A stretch of DNA of 64,000 nt, taken from the NCBI GenBank assembly GCA_935421135.1, contig OW285189.1:14033072-14097071 (forward strand). Reading direction: 5' to 3'. Shown one piece after another: positions 34,365-47,299 of this stretch. Both the position numbers and the translations under genes were made by a program. Under the pieces are notes generated by a model. It saw only the letters and a list, made by a program, of their open reading frames with translations. It was not told where the DNA came from and ran no database searches. Each line of letters begins with the position of its first letter. Position 1 is the stretch's first letter. Source of the stretch: Bugulina stolonifera. Its lineage: Eukaryota > Bryozoa > Gymnolaemata > Cheilostomatida > Bugulidae.

Positions 34365-37300
34365 TTAGTCATGGATGTCACAGGAAGTCAGAAGGGCATG
34401 AACTGCTCTCTCATACCCTACAATGAAAACTGATTTGTTAGGTCTACTATTTAAGTCTAATGCATTTGCTTACAAGGTTTCTTTATTATGTTGACGCTTG
34501 TATGTAGGCTACACCTGGCGTATTGATGCTAAAAGCATTAAATTTTCTGAATAATTGTCATGTTGGTCAAGTGAATCATGCAATAGGATGTTTTTTAAAA
34601 ATTTTGTGGGGTGGAGTGTCTTGAACGCTCGTGCAGTATTAGAAAATAATATATACACATGAATGGCCAATATTCGTATCTACCAACTGCAACCTCCAAC
34701 GATCAGCTCAACCATATTTATGTCTGTTACGAAAAAATGTTGACATAAAAACTGACAGCTAATACAACATTGCTTACTCATTCTTCCTTACCTTTAGGGT
34801 TCTTGTAGAAAGGGCAGTTGTTAGCACAGAGGTCCGGGTGTGTGGCCCAGATATCGTCACCACACGAGCACAATGGTGGCACATCTATCCCCAGTCGATC
34901 TATCTTTTCCTTTAGCATAGACCTTAACGCCTTTATATATCTACAGCATAACACAGAAGCAGTGTTATCCAAATCATTTGGTAGTCAAGTTCTAACAAGT
35001 AGTGGGTATGTGACTCAGGATGAAGACTACAGCTCCTCGCCCCCCCCCCTCCACTTTATTTGATGGGTTGATCTACATGTATATATTGTTGTGATCTACT
35101 CTAAATGAGCCTGTTGTAAAGGCTCGACTACACGAGAGGCCGATTGTTCTTTTTGGCCTTTGGAGCCTCGTTATAGAGCAAATCAGCGCCCCTCTTGTTC
35201 GGCTATGCAAAGATCAACATGTAGGTCTTTTCAGACCGCGGCATCACTGAGCGCTGTGGTGATTCGTTAATATTAGATAAAACGAATCCAGTTATATAAT
35301 CTGTTTGAAATAAGCTTTTGTTATTGGCTGGATATTAATCAGGGTCACTAGTGGACTGGTACCACGCATTGCCCATAGAGCCATGCTAACGAACAACGAA
35401 GTTGCTCCGCCAAAGCTAACGGCCTCTAACACTTGTACAGCTAGTTGTAAGCATGTTGGTTCACTAAATAAGTACAGGAATTCCTGGTACCTTCTTGATT
35501 CTTTCTGTTTTCTGATTTGTCTCTCATGTTCTGCTTGCTGGCCGGCAGTACCAGATGGCACTGGCAAAGGACTAGCACCCATCAACAACTCCAAAGCGGC
35601 TTCTTGCTCCTGCCTCTTCCTCTCCTCCTCTTTACGTTTCTTTATCCTACAATAACAGAATCATCTCAACATCACAAGGTGTATAAATGTAATTCACTGG
35701 ATGATGTAGTTAAAAGAGAATAACAAGTTGTACATACTAAATAGTACAATGTACATGCTAAATAGTTGTACATGCACATTGTATGTGCACCATACTTGGA
35801 ACTAACACAACATTCCTACTCTTAAATACCCTCATAGTATCGCAAATGTCGAATACCTGAATTTCACAAATTCTAACGTCAACATTCAATACAGAGACTC
35901 GGTATTTAGTACCCGACACTTAACAGCTGTTTTAAAATTGTATAGTCTTAGATATTGGCATCTAATAGCATTGGACCTGAAGCCTCTTGGTACACAAAAT
36001 CATGTTCTATAAGTTATATTATATCAACATACTGTATTATCCTATTCAGGTGTGATTTCATCTTCTTGTACTCTTTGACTTGCTCCCTCTCAATATCCAT
36101 GTAGAGACGCCGCAGAAGAGCTCTCTGTTTCACTTCCTGTTTACGAACTTCTTCCTCTTCCTGTCCCGTTATTAGGAGGGGATGTACACCTCTACGGCCT
36201 AAAATTATTACCAAATACGTCTGTACACATAAAACAAGCCCTATGTATACATACAGATTTGAATAACAATACATTGCAATAAAACCTACCTTTCAATGCA
36301 TGTGGATTTTCCTTTTTGCAGTCTGCTGTCTCTAGATCTTCCAGATGTGTGGAATCAACAGCCAAACTCAAATCTAAAACATATATCCAGTCGCTACCCA
36401 TCATCACTAGAGAGGAAGAAAGATTGCAATCTCAGATGTTTCAAATAACATCAAACTCCAATATGCATGTACCAGTATATATATTATAATTTAGCCTATG
36501 TGAATGGAACTATACTCGTACATTCAATTCTGCACTGTATAGCTACATGCTGTAATATTATATTGTACCATATACTAACCATCCATTTCTTGCTCATCAT
36601 CAGTAGGAGCCAACAAATCATCAGGAGGTGCAGGAAACTAAAAATATACAAATGGAAGCAGTTTGTAAGAGACAAGTCTGAAAGAGAATAGATAAACTGT
36701 TATTCCTGCACACACATCACATGCACATAGACATGGACACGCACATGTGTATAGTCAGACTACCACCCACCTCCATATTAGACGTATCCTTCCAGAACCC
36801 TCCTGGCAGCTCATCGTCAAGGTTACTAGCAACCTGTTTGGATACGAGTTTCTGACGGGCACTTTTTTTCAGCTTTCGTTCAAACTCTATAGTCCGATGA
36901 AGTTTGTTTACCTCTGTAATGCCTGCTTCTGTATACTTTCCAGTCATTCCATCTACTGCTACAATTAGCACATGACTGTGATAAAATAGCTGATAAAGTG
37001 CGTGTACATGTACGTGTACATATAAAAGATTTGAATGAGACAAAAAGAAATAATTTGATACTTGAAAAGAAGTTTCATTATGACAAAATTATGTTAGACC
37101 AGACCTCCGTCCTAAAAGACAAAACATTAAATATTTCCACTATAAAGTAAAATACATGTAGCTAGATATAAAATATTGGTACATGTATTATTATATTGGT
37201 ATGCAAGAAGTTGCTCATACTACCAGGGTGCACATTGTTGGATTGATATAATTGTATCTGAACAGGTGGACTTTTATAAAATGGTGCAGTATTTAGAACA

Positions 37301-40300
37301 TGTGGGACTGGTACCAATGAAAGATGACTAATACAGTATTATATAGATAGTTATTTCCAACATGACAAATTAATGGCTAGGTATTCTGCAACAAAAATGG
37401 AGTCTGGACAAAGCCGAGTTTATCTCTGAAGCAAAGGAAGCAAGGGTGTAAAAGTTACCAACTTGAACTTCTTATCAGTAGAGTAGGTGTTTCAAGACCT
37501 GATCAAGTTCTTGTTACCTATTCAAATTTGTGTGAAAGAATCAATTGAGAGTAACCAACATGGATCTCAGCATTGTCAAGTTGGCATCTGGAATTATTCC
37601 TTAATGTGAGTGAAATTGGACTTTTATTTGCTGGATTTGACCACATTGCATCACCTGTATTGGAGCCACAATTCTAACAATTCTCATAGTAAAGATAATA
37701 ATTACACAAGTTCCTGCACTGTTATGCAACAATGCTGATTATTTCAAATACCAAGCGTTGTGCCACGGCTTTAAGCTGTTCACACTGAAGGTGCTATTAT
37801 TGCTATTTAAAAGTGTTGGTGAAGACGTTACATAACCGTGCAAAGTCTACATCTGTGAGAATAGAAAGAGACAGGATGCCTCGCCCACCTAAAGGCCGCG
37901 TAGACAAACTAGCTCCGGACAGAATAAACACAGAGTTAATGATTGATGAGTTAAGATCAAAAATACAGTTAGCTGGTGAGGAATCAGCATTTCCATTAAT
38001 ATTATATAATCTAATAAAATATTATAAAATAATCATAATCGTTTTTTAATACAAATATAAGTGAAAATGAACATCAACTTATAATAATATACATGTAATA
38101 TTTGAAATAATTTTTGCTTATGCTTAGAAAGCTTCAGACTGCTATGAAGATTCCAACTGAAACTATGGTTGAATTCTCATTCTCATTCAGCATGTGAATT
38201 CAGTAATACATCAAGCTGAGAGTGTTAGTGTGTACAGACACAAACAACTATAACAAGACTACACTGTTGCATAAAATCCAAAGTGGTGAAGAGTCACTGA
38301 ACGCTACATGTAAATAGCTGGTCCAAGATATTCTAAACACAAATCTGGTTCTTTTAATAGAGTATGAACGCAAAGCTACGTTTGAGAAGAGTGAGCAGGA
38401 AAAGAAGACTAACTTTTCGACGCTGCTATCGGAAAGAAGAAGAAACAGAGTGCACCTACGAGACCACAAGCGCTGTCCAGATAGCCACAACATAGCGTAT
38501 GCATACCAGAAGAGACGACCAGCTGAGAAACTTTTTGTTGTGAAGAAATCGATGGGCGAGGCTATTAAGATACAAGATCACAAAGTTTGCGAAGTTATCA
38601 AGAAGTATAATTTACTGGTTGGTGATTAGATAGTACGCTATATGGTATATTATATCTAAATGCTTCCTTTTATACCAGAATCGAATGTTTTAGAGCGCAC
38701 AGTTTATTTTAGCGAGGAAATGCCATCTTGATTATATGTATGTAGATTACAGAACTATTCCAAGTGTAGGTGGCTAGAAGTGGTGGTCACATATTCTACC
38801 TCTTATACAAGAAATACCTTCAAGTTACTATTTTAATCAGGTTCATGAAAAAGAACAGAAAATGGAACAAGTAAAACTGCTTACAGAAGAGTTGAAACTA
38901 GTAAAAGATCGCAAAGACAAATTAAAACAACAAGAACTGAGTTCTCCAGAAATGCAAAACATCCGACTGTTGGAGAACAAGTGAGTATTACAGAGAGAGT
39001 AATGACAGTAACTGACTGCTAACAACCAGCCCCACCACAAGATAATAGTAAAGCCTGAAATTATGTACTGTCCGAATTGAAACCAATAGCCATTTTGTTC
39101 ATCAGAAAAGCCAAAATAGAGGTTTTCAGCTCCTTTCCACTCAACAATCTCGATTCTAAACTAAGCTGACCAAAATGATAAAGATTTTCCCACAATACAT
39201 GGAAGCATGTGTGCTAGGTATGTGTGCTAGGTACGTGTGCTAGGTACGTGTGCTAGGTACGTGTGCTAGGTACGTGTGCTAGGTACGTGTGCTAGGTACG
39301 TGTGCTAGGTACGTGTGCTAGGTACGTGTGCTAAGTACGTGTGCTAGGTATGTGTGCTAGGTATGTGTGCTACGTATGTAGGCTACATCCACAGTATTAT
39401 ACAGGCTAGAGAAGTTGAAGATGAAAGTGAGTAGTGCTCAGTTAATCTCTAAAACGTACCGCAGTATATTGGATAAACTAAAGGAGGAGACGCAGAGCTA
39501 CCCATGGAAGATAGACGAGTTAGGTAAATATACCCATTACATACCTAGCACACAGTTTTAGTAATACAGTTTATATTCCACATATCACTCATTGAAATAC
39601 TTTTATTAGTGATATTCTCACAAACATTCCTCATTAAATTCCCTTCCAGAAGTAGAACTGAGAAAGCACCAGAAAGCACTTGCTGAGGCTCTCAAAACTA
39701 AACAGGAATCCAAGCAGCTGGTAGAGAAGGCTATTCAGGTAAGACTACTACTGTATTACAGTGGAAGGTAACTCCAAATTTAGTCACTTTTTAAAATAAA
39801 AATACCATTAAATGTATCTCCAAATAGCCTACAGTGTAGTAGGCATATTGACATGACAGCAAAACTATTTAGTATACTACACATTCCTACAGCATGTAAA
39901 TTTGTAAATGACACTGACACATTATTTCATGAGAAAATGATGATGGATTCCATCCATTTCAGAGCACTAAAAGGTTCCATGAGGAATATTTTGAATGCAA
40001 GAAGAATCGAGATAAATTACTAGGCAACACCAGAAAGGATGTGGACAAAGCGCATAAAGAATTGAAAGGTTCAGAAAAACCAAAGATTGTGAGAACAGCC
40101 AATGGTCTTAGTCCAATGCAAGAGATAGTGACAAAAGAGGCAGGTAGGTGGAGATAATTCTGGTAAATTAACAAGGTTTTACAAAAACATTATTTTCTGA
40201 CAGAAATTACAAGATCACGCCTAAATAACGTTCACCATGTAATCAGGCTAAAGTAATAGCTTATTATACGATGAGAGCTCTGTTGTAGAGGAATCCCACA

Positions 40301-43300
40301 TTACCCAACAAAAATATGAGCAACAGAGAAAAAAAAGGGTGGATTATGAGACGACGGCTTCCTTTCTAAAGAACGCTTGCAAAGTTTCTACAAAAGAGGT
40401 AATTCCACTTTAATACAAATTCAGCATAGGCCTATATCTATATGCAAACATATCATATGACACAGGTATGTTCAAAAATACATAATGCTATGATATGTTG
40501 CACAGGAAATATTGCCAGCAATAACACAACAACATGAAGTACAAAAAGCACTAGAGCTTCAGATCCAAAATCTAGAGGATCAGAAAGCACTACTAGAGAT
40601 GGAAAAGAAAGGAGTAAGCAAAGACTACCAGAAGTTGAAATATGTTGGTGAGAAGAAGGTCTCAGAGTGAGTATTCATTTAATATCATCTTTTAATTGAA
40701 AACTCTAATAAGTAAAGTCATTTCTGACAAGAGGTGGGCAATGTGTGCACCTATAACGTTGAGCACTGGTAAGGGTTTCTACTGAATGGGTGTGGAACTG
40801 TAATTATAGAGATAGGATACTGTCACCAATAGAATTCTCACCAGGACTATCTCAACAGCTGGACTTACACTAGTAATTAGATATCAACAGACTCATGGAA
40901 CCTACAATGCATGTGCCAATTCTCTCCCCAATTCCCAACAATACACTTAATCATGAACCATTCTCTGCAACTTGACAGCAGTCATAGTACAATATTTAGT
41001 AAAGTTTAATTTATAAACTGACATATTCTATAAAATGTTATTAAACTAGAGTTAGAACTTCATATTTCACTATTCACTAGGCCAGTGAATTAAGTATTTA
41101 TTATGTACTGATACCTGTAGTCCAGGAGATTAGAGCGCTTACCTGTAGAGTTTACCATAGTTCGCACCTCCCTCCCCCTCACCTAATCAGAACCCTAAAC
41201 ATATTTTTCAGTTAGAATGTTAGTAAGGAGATTTGTTTGAGGGAACATCTCTCTCAATGAGATTTAGTTTTATGCATCACTACACTGGAGCAGTCTATTT
41301 TGGATTACCCATTAAAAGAAAAATGTTATATCTACATGGTTGTATACTCTGCACGTAGAGGTATGAAGAGAGTGGAAGAAGAGAGTGCTCAGGTAGACAA
41401 ACTCAAACAGCATCTAGCATCAACCTCTGCTGGTATTAAAGAGAAGGAAGACCTGCTCAATCAAGTAGACATGGCTCTGCAGAATTTCTTTACCATCTTG
41501 CAAAAGTATAAAGTTGACCCGGTGAGTTCATAGTTAGTACAATGTTGGGTTGAGAATGATATCAGGTGTCTCGGGGAGATATAATGCAAACCAATAAAAG
41601 AAGAGTCGGTCGACACACCATTTTATCGTCAGACACTGTTCCAATGATTTTAGCATGCGAAGAAATCAATGACTGGGCAATACGAAGTGGATATACAGCT
41701 TTTAACAGAGAAATTGGAGATGCTATGTGAACAAATCGAACCACATGGAAAAGTAGCAGAATTCTTGGAAAACCCTGAGGTAATAAATCTAGGAACCCAG
41801 GCGATTCTAATGACAACTGTGATGAATGGAATAATGCAAGTAGGATTGGAATAGGCTACAGAGGCCAATGTATAACATAGCATATGTTTATGTTTATAAC
41901 TACAATCAAAATACAAAAAAGTTTTTAGATTTTATGGAAGATACACTGCCCAGAGTGAATACTAGGGTGGACATCAGGGGAGATGAAGAAGAAGGAACAG
42001 GTCAGTCTACCATACTATGATATAATCGTATTGTTCATCAATGTCCATACTTGCATTATAGACATGTACATGTAGGACTGCTATGAAAATGGCTAGTTAC
42101 TTCTCAAGTGATAGCCTCATGGACATGCTAGCCCTAAAAAGTTTTGATAGACTGGATAGGCTGCCTACCCACCTACAAGCAAAAATTGTACCTAGATAAA
42201 TAGTTTATTGTAATTCTGGAGATATTATTGGACCCAACAGTACTTCAGCAGGTTAGCTGAAATGGGGAGCTATCAAAGAGTAAACCAGGTCCCTACAATG
42301 AACCTATGGCACACGGTTCATACAATGATTTTGTGAAGATTTTTATTACCTAAATTTTAGCTTTTCAAGCCAGACAAATCATCACTACAATATTACAAGC
42401 AGGTATGAGTGTGTGCTAACAACAACTCTTCTAAGGCTACCCAATTTAGAGTTGTTACCTCCTTTACCTAATTTCACTAACAAGGAAAGATAACTACTAG
42501 TAGTTAGGGCTGGGTTACCCTGAGTGGAATGTTTTGGGAGAGTTGTAGCTGCTGAGTTAAGCCTATTAGCCTAATAGCTGTTTTGGGCTACTAATAACTG
42601 CTGATAATTCTATGCTATTGGCACACTACCTAAGGTCATAACATTGCATATCTGCTAAACATAATTTTATATTAGATTCACAATTAAAAGTCCCACTAAG
42701 ACTAAGGAGTGTTGTGTACCAATGATGTCTGTATTGTTGTAGATGTGTTTGAAGAGGATTCCAGCAAGACTTCCCTTAACGTTTTGGGAAGAGAAGAAAT
42801 GAAGAAAGCCTCACAGAGGATAGTGGAGAGGAACCAGGGAAAACAAAGGAGAAAGAAAAAATAAATAGGCCAATACAAAACTGGAGTTCACGAGAAGACA
42901 GTGATGTTAAAACAAGGAGCAAAACTCCTTGAGTAATTAGAATTTTATGGTAGTAAACCATAAAAATATAGTTTTAAGAGACATTTATAACCAAGTAATC
43001 ATAACCTATTTGTCATAACTATGGTCACAACAGTGACTCTTTCGAGATCAGTCACTCAATTATAGCAATGTGTCACCTTACTTCATGGTGTACACAAACT
43101 ACCAACAGTTCATTGATGGCAGTAATTAACAATGAACGACCATTTGAGAATCATTGATCAAATCTCAACAAGGGAGATGACAACTTAGACGCACTGCTGT
43201 TAGAACTGGAAGAGCTGAGATATATAATATGTACCTAGTGTCAACATCTCTTGAAACCCAAGTTAATACCACCCATTCTGCTATGCATTAGTGATGTCGA

Positions 43301-44707
43301 GAATGAGGACACGATTCCTCACATCAACATAGTAGTCATACAATTACTGACTCATGGGACTGTATATATTAGGTATTAATAGTTGACTAACACATTATTA
43401 CACTTGATCACACTTGGAGTATTTTGAAACTTAGTTGTACCTGCAGCTGTTGGATGTTTGAGAGAGTTCTCCTTCACTATGAGATTATTTCTACCCTGGA
43501 CCATTACTTCACTAGCATTAGGTATGGAGGCTTGAGCTAAAAATGCTGTTTTATGAGCAACCTTTCTTTCTAATTCAACCTGCAATCATACTCACCCTTT
43601 GAACAGAATATCAATGCTCCTAATAACATAATATGAGAATATCAACATAATAATATCTACACTGGATATTGCAAAAAAATGTTTCCCTGACTTGGAACAT
43701 TAAAATTCATCTCAAAAGCTTTCCACATACATGTACATGTCAGTATTCATGAGGGAGAATCTATTAGCTGAACTATCACGAATTGTTTCACAAACTGTAA
43801 CATACTAAATAGGGGGCAGGGTCTTGTAACAGTATGTGATCACCGGTAAGTAATGTAAATACATCGATTGTTGACACATACAACCCTGTATGTTTTGGAC
43901 AGCATGGCCAGCTGTTTCTCCTCCTCCATTCTCTTCACTCTGAGTTTTACTTCCTTCTGAAACTCTACAAGACGTAAGGCCTTCTCTTGCTGCATATTCT
44001 CTATATGCTCATTATACTCCTGTGCTCTCTCCCAATTTCCTTGCTGATCGGGAACAAAAAAATATTGACATAAAAATAGGTTACAGCTGTTGAGAATGGT
44101 AGCAAGATACTTACATAGCACAGATATACCAAATAATGCAAGTTATACCAATAGACCTTGAAAAATGTGTAATTGTAAATTTTGAAGAATATAGAATCAT
44201 TTAGCTAACAAGACCAGATAAAACTTATGAATCAAACCTGATTGTTAGCCTTGGAGCAGACTTCATGCTCAACCCATGCTTCACCAGATGGAGTCTTATG
44301 GTATGTACCAATACCATTATGTGTTGGTCTCGGTGGGTGACGCTGATTTGAATAACTGCTGTCTTGAAGAACTTTAGTACACAACACCGGCCTCAGACAC
44401 TTGGTACGGCGTTTTACACATGGCGATCTACAATACCTGATAGTGTTAGTCATTAAGACAGTCATTAAAGATATTGAACATATTTCGTTAAAATAGATAC
44501 ACATGTACATGTGCATTGTACCATTACTAATCTAAAATGTTACATACCAATTTCATGAGCAAATATAAAAAAGGTTTATTATTTTATTTTCCCGGTCAGG
44601 GATTTGCTTTACCTTGAAGATTGTGTAGAGAAGTCCACTTGTTGTGCTGTAGTAGTCGGAACAGAGCAGGAAAATGGTTGAACAGTTGAATAATTTCTTA
44701 ATGACAT
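34365..44707 (-). CDS. CCDC15: CCDC15-like centriolar coiled-coil protein (eleven exons, host of a nested gene)
   Basis: Exons in transcript order are 44613-44707, 44238-44427, 43882-44043, 43441-43579, 36771-36958, 36580-36637, 36290-36406, 36033-36198, 35491-35646, 34792-34940 and 34365-34417. All phases close, giving 490 aa. The donor after 43882 could instead follow AGG, one codon shorter. Long basic/acidic helical stretches (QEYNEHIENMQQEKALRLVE; IKKRKEEERKRQEQEAALEL) look like coiled coil. The C-terminus, PPLCSCGDDIWATHPDL...CANNCPFYKNPKGYERAV, resembles the conserved end of CCDC15, reported as a centriole inner-scaffold protein. Cys448, Cys450, His458, Cys462 and Cys466 may bind zinc (inference). 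The family name rests on memory of that C-terminal pattern. The gene model itself is strong. Intron 36959-43440 holds a complete gene on the other strand. Confidence 0.72.
37876..42864 (+). CDS. ODAD3: ODAD3/CCDC151-like outer dynein arm docking coiled-coil protein (nested gene)
   Basis: Exons are 37876-37975, 38361-38617, 38841-38980, 39405-39523, 39650-39738, 39963-40143, 40289-40398, 40506-40666, 41359-41521, 41654-41779, 41922-42000 and 42743-42864. All phases close, giving 548 aa. The ATG at 37876 is the first in its frame. The protein is almost wholly coiled coil. Features shared with the ODA-docking family (CCDC151/CCDC63/CCDC114/CCDC183) are the early LRSKIQLAEYERKATFEKS segment, the GEAIKIQDHKVCEVIKKYN block (99-117), and LEKLKMK...SKTYRSILDKLKEETQSYP. 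The basic C-terminus ends GKQRRKKK. ODAD3 anchors outer dynein arms to axonemal doublets. Exon 11 uses a weak acceptor (CAAAAAAG), because the stronger TTTTTAG seven bases on breaks the frame. Family membership is moderately secure; ODAD3 over its paralogues is less so. Confidence 0.65.
39213..39381. repeat. 13-bp minisatellite, about 13 units
   Basis: The unit GCTAGGTACGTGT is repeated head to tail about thirteen times, with single-base variants at both ends (TATGT for TACGT, CTAAG, CTACG). The centre is homogeneous, as expected for slippage or unequal exchange. It lies in the third intron of the nested ODAD3-like gene, ending about 20 bp before exon 4. Confidence 0.95.
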
Positions 44708-45848
44708 CTGCAACATAGAACAACAGCAATGCTGTAAGCCTGAAGGTGTTATGATACCTATTTTCTCTTGTGAATATTTATGCAAGTTGCTGAGATAACG
44801 CGATGATTAAAAGCTATGTGCGTAACCAAGAGACATACATACATGTTTACAGTTTACATGCTATTAATTCATGTACAATAGTACTGCCGAATCACAAGTA
44901 ATTGGTTTAATTATTAATGAAATCTTTCTTTTAGAAGCACAAAAAATTGGCGAGGATGTTATTTCATGATTCTGTATTAATGGGTTAAAATTACCATACA
45001 GTAGGCCCTATCACTCAGTGACAGGCACCGACGATAGAATTGATTAATTCTTTGATACTTCATTACTTGTGCTAAAAACTTCAAACTTCTCACCAATTTC
45101 GGCCCTGGTACTTGGTCTCCACTCCAAGTCTAGGCTAACACATGATACATAATAGTGTACATGAACCGATACTCGATGACATAACCACTCACTTGGTGCC
45201 CTTACAACAACTTATTAAGGAACATAATCCAAATAGGAGCCCAGGAGATGAGGTTTTTCGTTTGTTAGACTTGACTTGCTAGAGAATTTATGGCCAAATA
45301 AAATAAATATTTATATATATATAATATTAAAATTAGCTAACTAATACATGTAGATAAGATTACAGAACAAAAATCACAGTGACAATCAGTGGTGAATAAA
45401 TCATTTATTAAAATTTATATATCTATATTAATTAATATTATTATTATTATTATATTATAATTATTATTATAATTAATTTAATAATTATAAATAATATAAA
45501 TATATTGTTTGACTACGATCTTCATTATGATGTTTATTATTATTATTTATTATTATAGCAGTAACAGCAGTGATATTATTATCGCTTTATTGTGCAACCA
45601 TCAGCGTACCATTAGTGGTTAATAATAATAACTAGTCACAAGCAGAGTCATATAGTTTTCTTTAGAAATCAATGAATTTCAGTTTTGGGAGGCGACTTGA
45701 ATGTTTAACCTTGACATTGTTTTGAATAGACCGCTTTGTTTGTAGGCTACGAACCGCACAACAATACTTAAACGGATTGTTTCTTAGTAATAACAATTAG
45801 TATGCCGCATTTAATTGTATCTCAAAGTTTAATAAACTTGGTCTATAT

Positions 45849-45865
45849 CACGTGGAAGCCACGTG
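45849..45865. promoter_or_regulatory. Tandem CACGTG E-boxes
   Basis: Two CACGTG sites, 45849-45854 and 45860-45865, are separated by five bases (GAAGC). This arrangement suits paired bHLH dimers. It lies about 1.1 kb upstream of the CCDC15-like start codon. Function is unproven. Confidence 0.35.
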
Positions 45866-47275
45866 GTCTATTTTGAAGTAGCCAAATATACGTGCAAATC
45901 AAGAAATCAAAGTGTCCAATATGAATATCAAAAATAGACGTTTTTGTGGCAAAACTAGTCGCCATCGTCAAACGCTTAGTTGCTGCCTTTTAAGTCAACT
46001 CTTTTCGTTACTAAAAACCTTCTTACTCTTTGCTAAAAACTTAAAATTTTGCTATCAGTTATCTAGATTGGCTACGATTTCCGATTTAGTAGGATTTACG
46101 AACCGCCCACTTTTCCCATTAGTCATTGACCATCATTGATATATTATATTATGATTATTATTAAATAAATAAATTATTATTATTATTATAATTATTGGTT
46201 GGAAATTGTTTTATTATTCATAATTGTTGATGTTTTCGTGAAATACTTTAACAAAGTTTTGGTAAGAGTTGAAACTTTACAGCAAAATGTCAGTGGTTTA
46301 GTGTAAAGTCGGTTATAATTCCACTGATTTTTAATTTAGATTGTCAGTTTTCATTGTCTTGTGGCTATTTTTATTCAGTGTAATTGCAGCTGCTCTGTGA
46401 AAACTTCAGTTACATTTAATGTAATATTTCAACATAATAATTATAATATGTGGGTTTAAGTTACAACTCGCGATTCAAGTTACAAACTTGTTTTATCTAT
46501 GTATTAAAGATTTTCTTGCATGGCAGAACCATGAAACCCTTACAAATAAACTAAAACAAAGTCTTATTAGCATCTGTTAACATTTATGTAAGCCATAGTG
46601 CAGGAAAATAACATTTAAAATATTATATGTAAATGTAATACATTGGCAGCCATAATGGATGAAAAAAAACAATTGCTTTCTTCTTCGGCAATTCATGACG
46701 TAGTGAAGTGCTGAAGGAAAAATGTAGCGACTCCACAGCGGTCATTTTAGAATAGCCTGTCGAACCTATCATCTTAGTGGGTCCAGCGTATAGCCCTCAA
46801 TTGCAATCAGCTAAGCTGGAGAAATAAGTCTTTTGTCATAAGCTATGCATAATCCTAAAGCAATCGTAATATTATTGTAGTAAAGCTCTCTTGTGAATAG
46901 TAATAACGATAGATAAAAATGCCATATAATAGGGCTACATAAGATACATCCAAAGCGCAGTCAGCTATTGTAAAATTTGCATAACATTCACATGTACATT
47001 GTAGCTCAGCATTTCTAACTGTATAGATTAATATCAACACTGTGTAGCTGAGATGATAACATGGATTCAAATATGCAACCTTACAGGTACAACAACTGAT
47101 CAAACTATATTTCATATGTTCAATGTTGTTGAGTATTTACTATTTATAATAAATCAATAATTATAATAATAAATATAATTGATAAAGTAAACTAAATGAT
47201 AGTCTTTTGAATCAGCCATTAACTGCTGCTTGGATTAACTTGAGTGAGAGTTTAACACGTTCCACTCTTTAACAC

Positions 47276-47299
47276 GGGGGGGGGGGGGGGGGGGAGGGG
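47276..47299. repeat. Poly-G tract
   Basis: Nineteen consecutive G residues are followed by A and four more G. The tract is extreme for this AT-rich window. It could form a quadruplex or be inflated by sequencing error. Confidence 0.9.
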
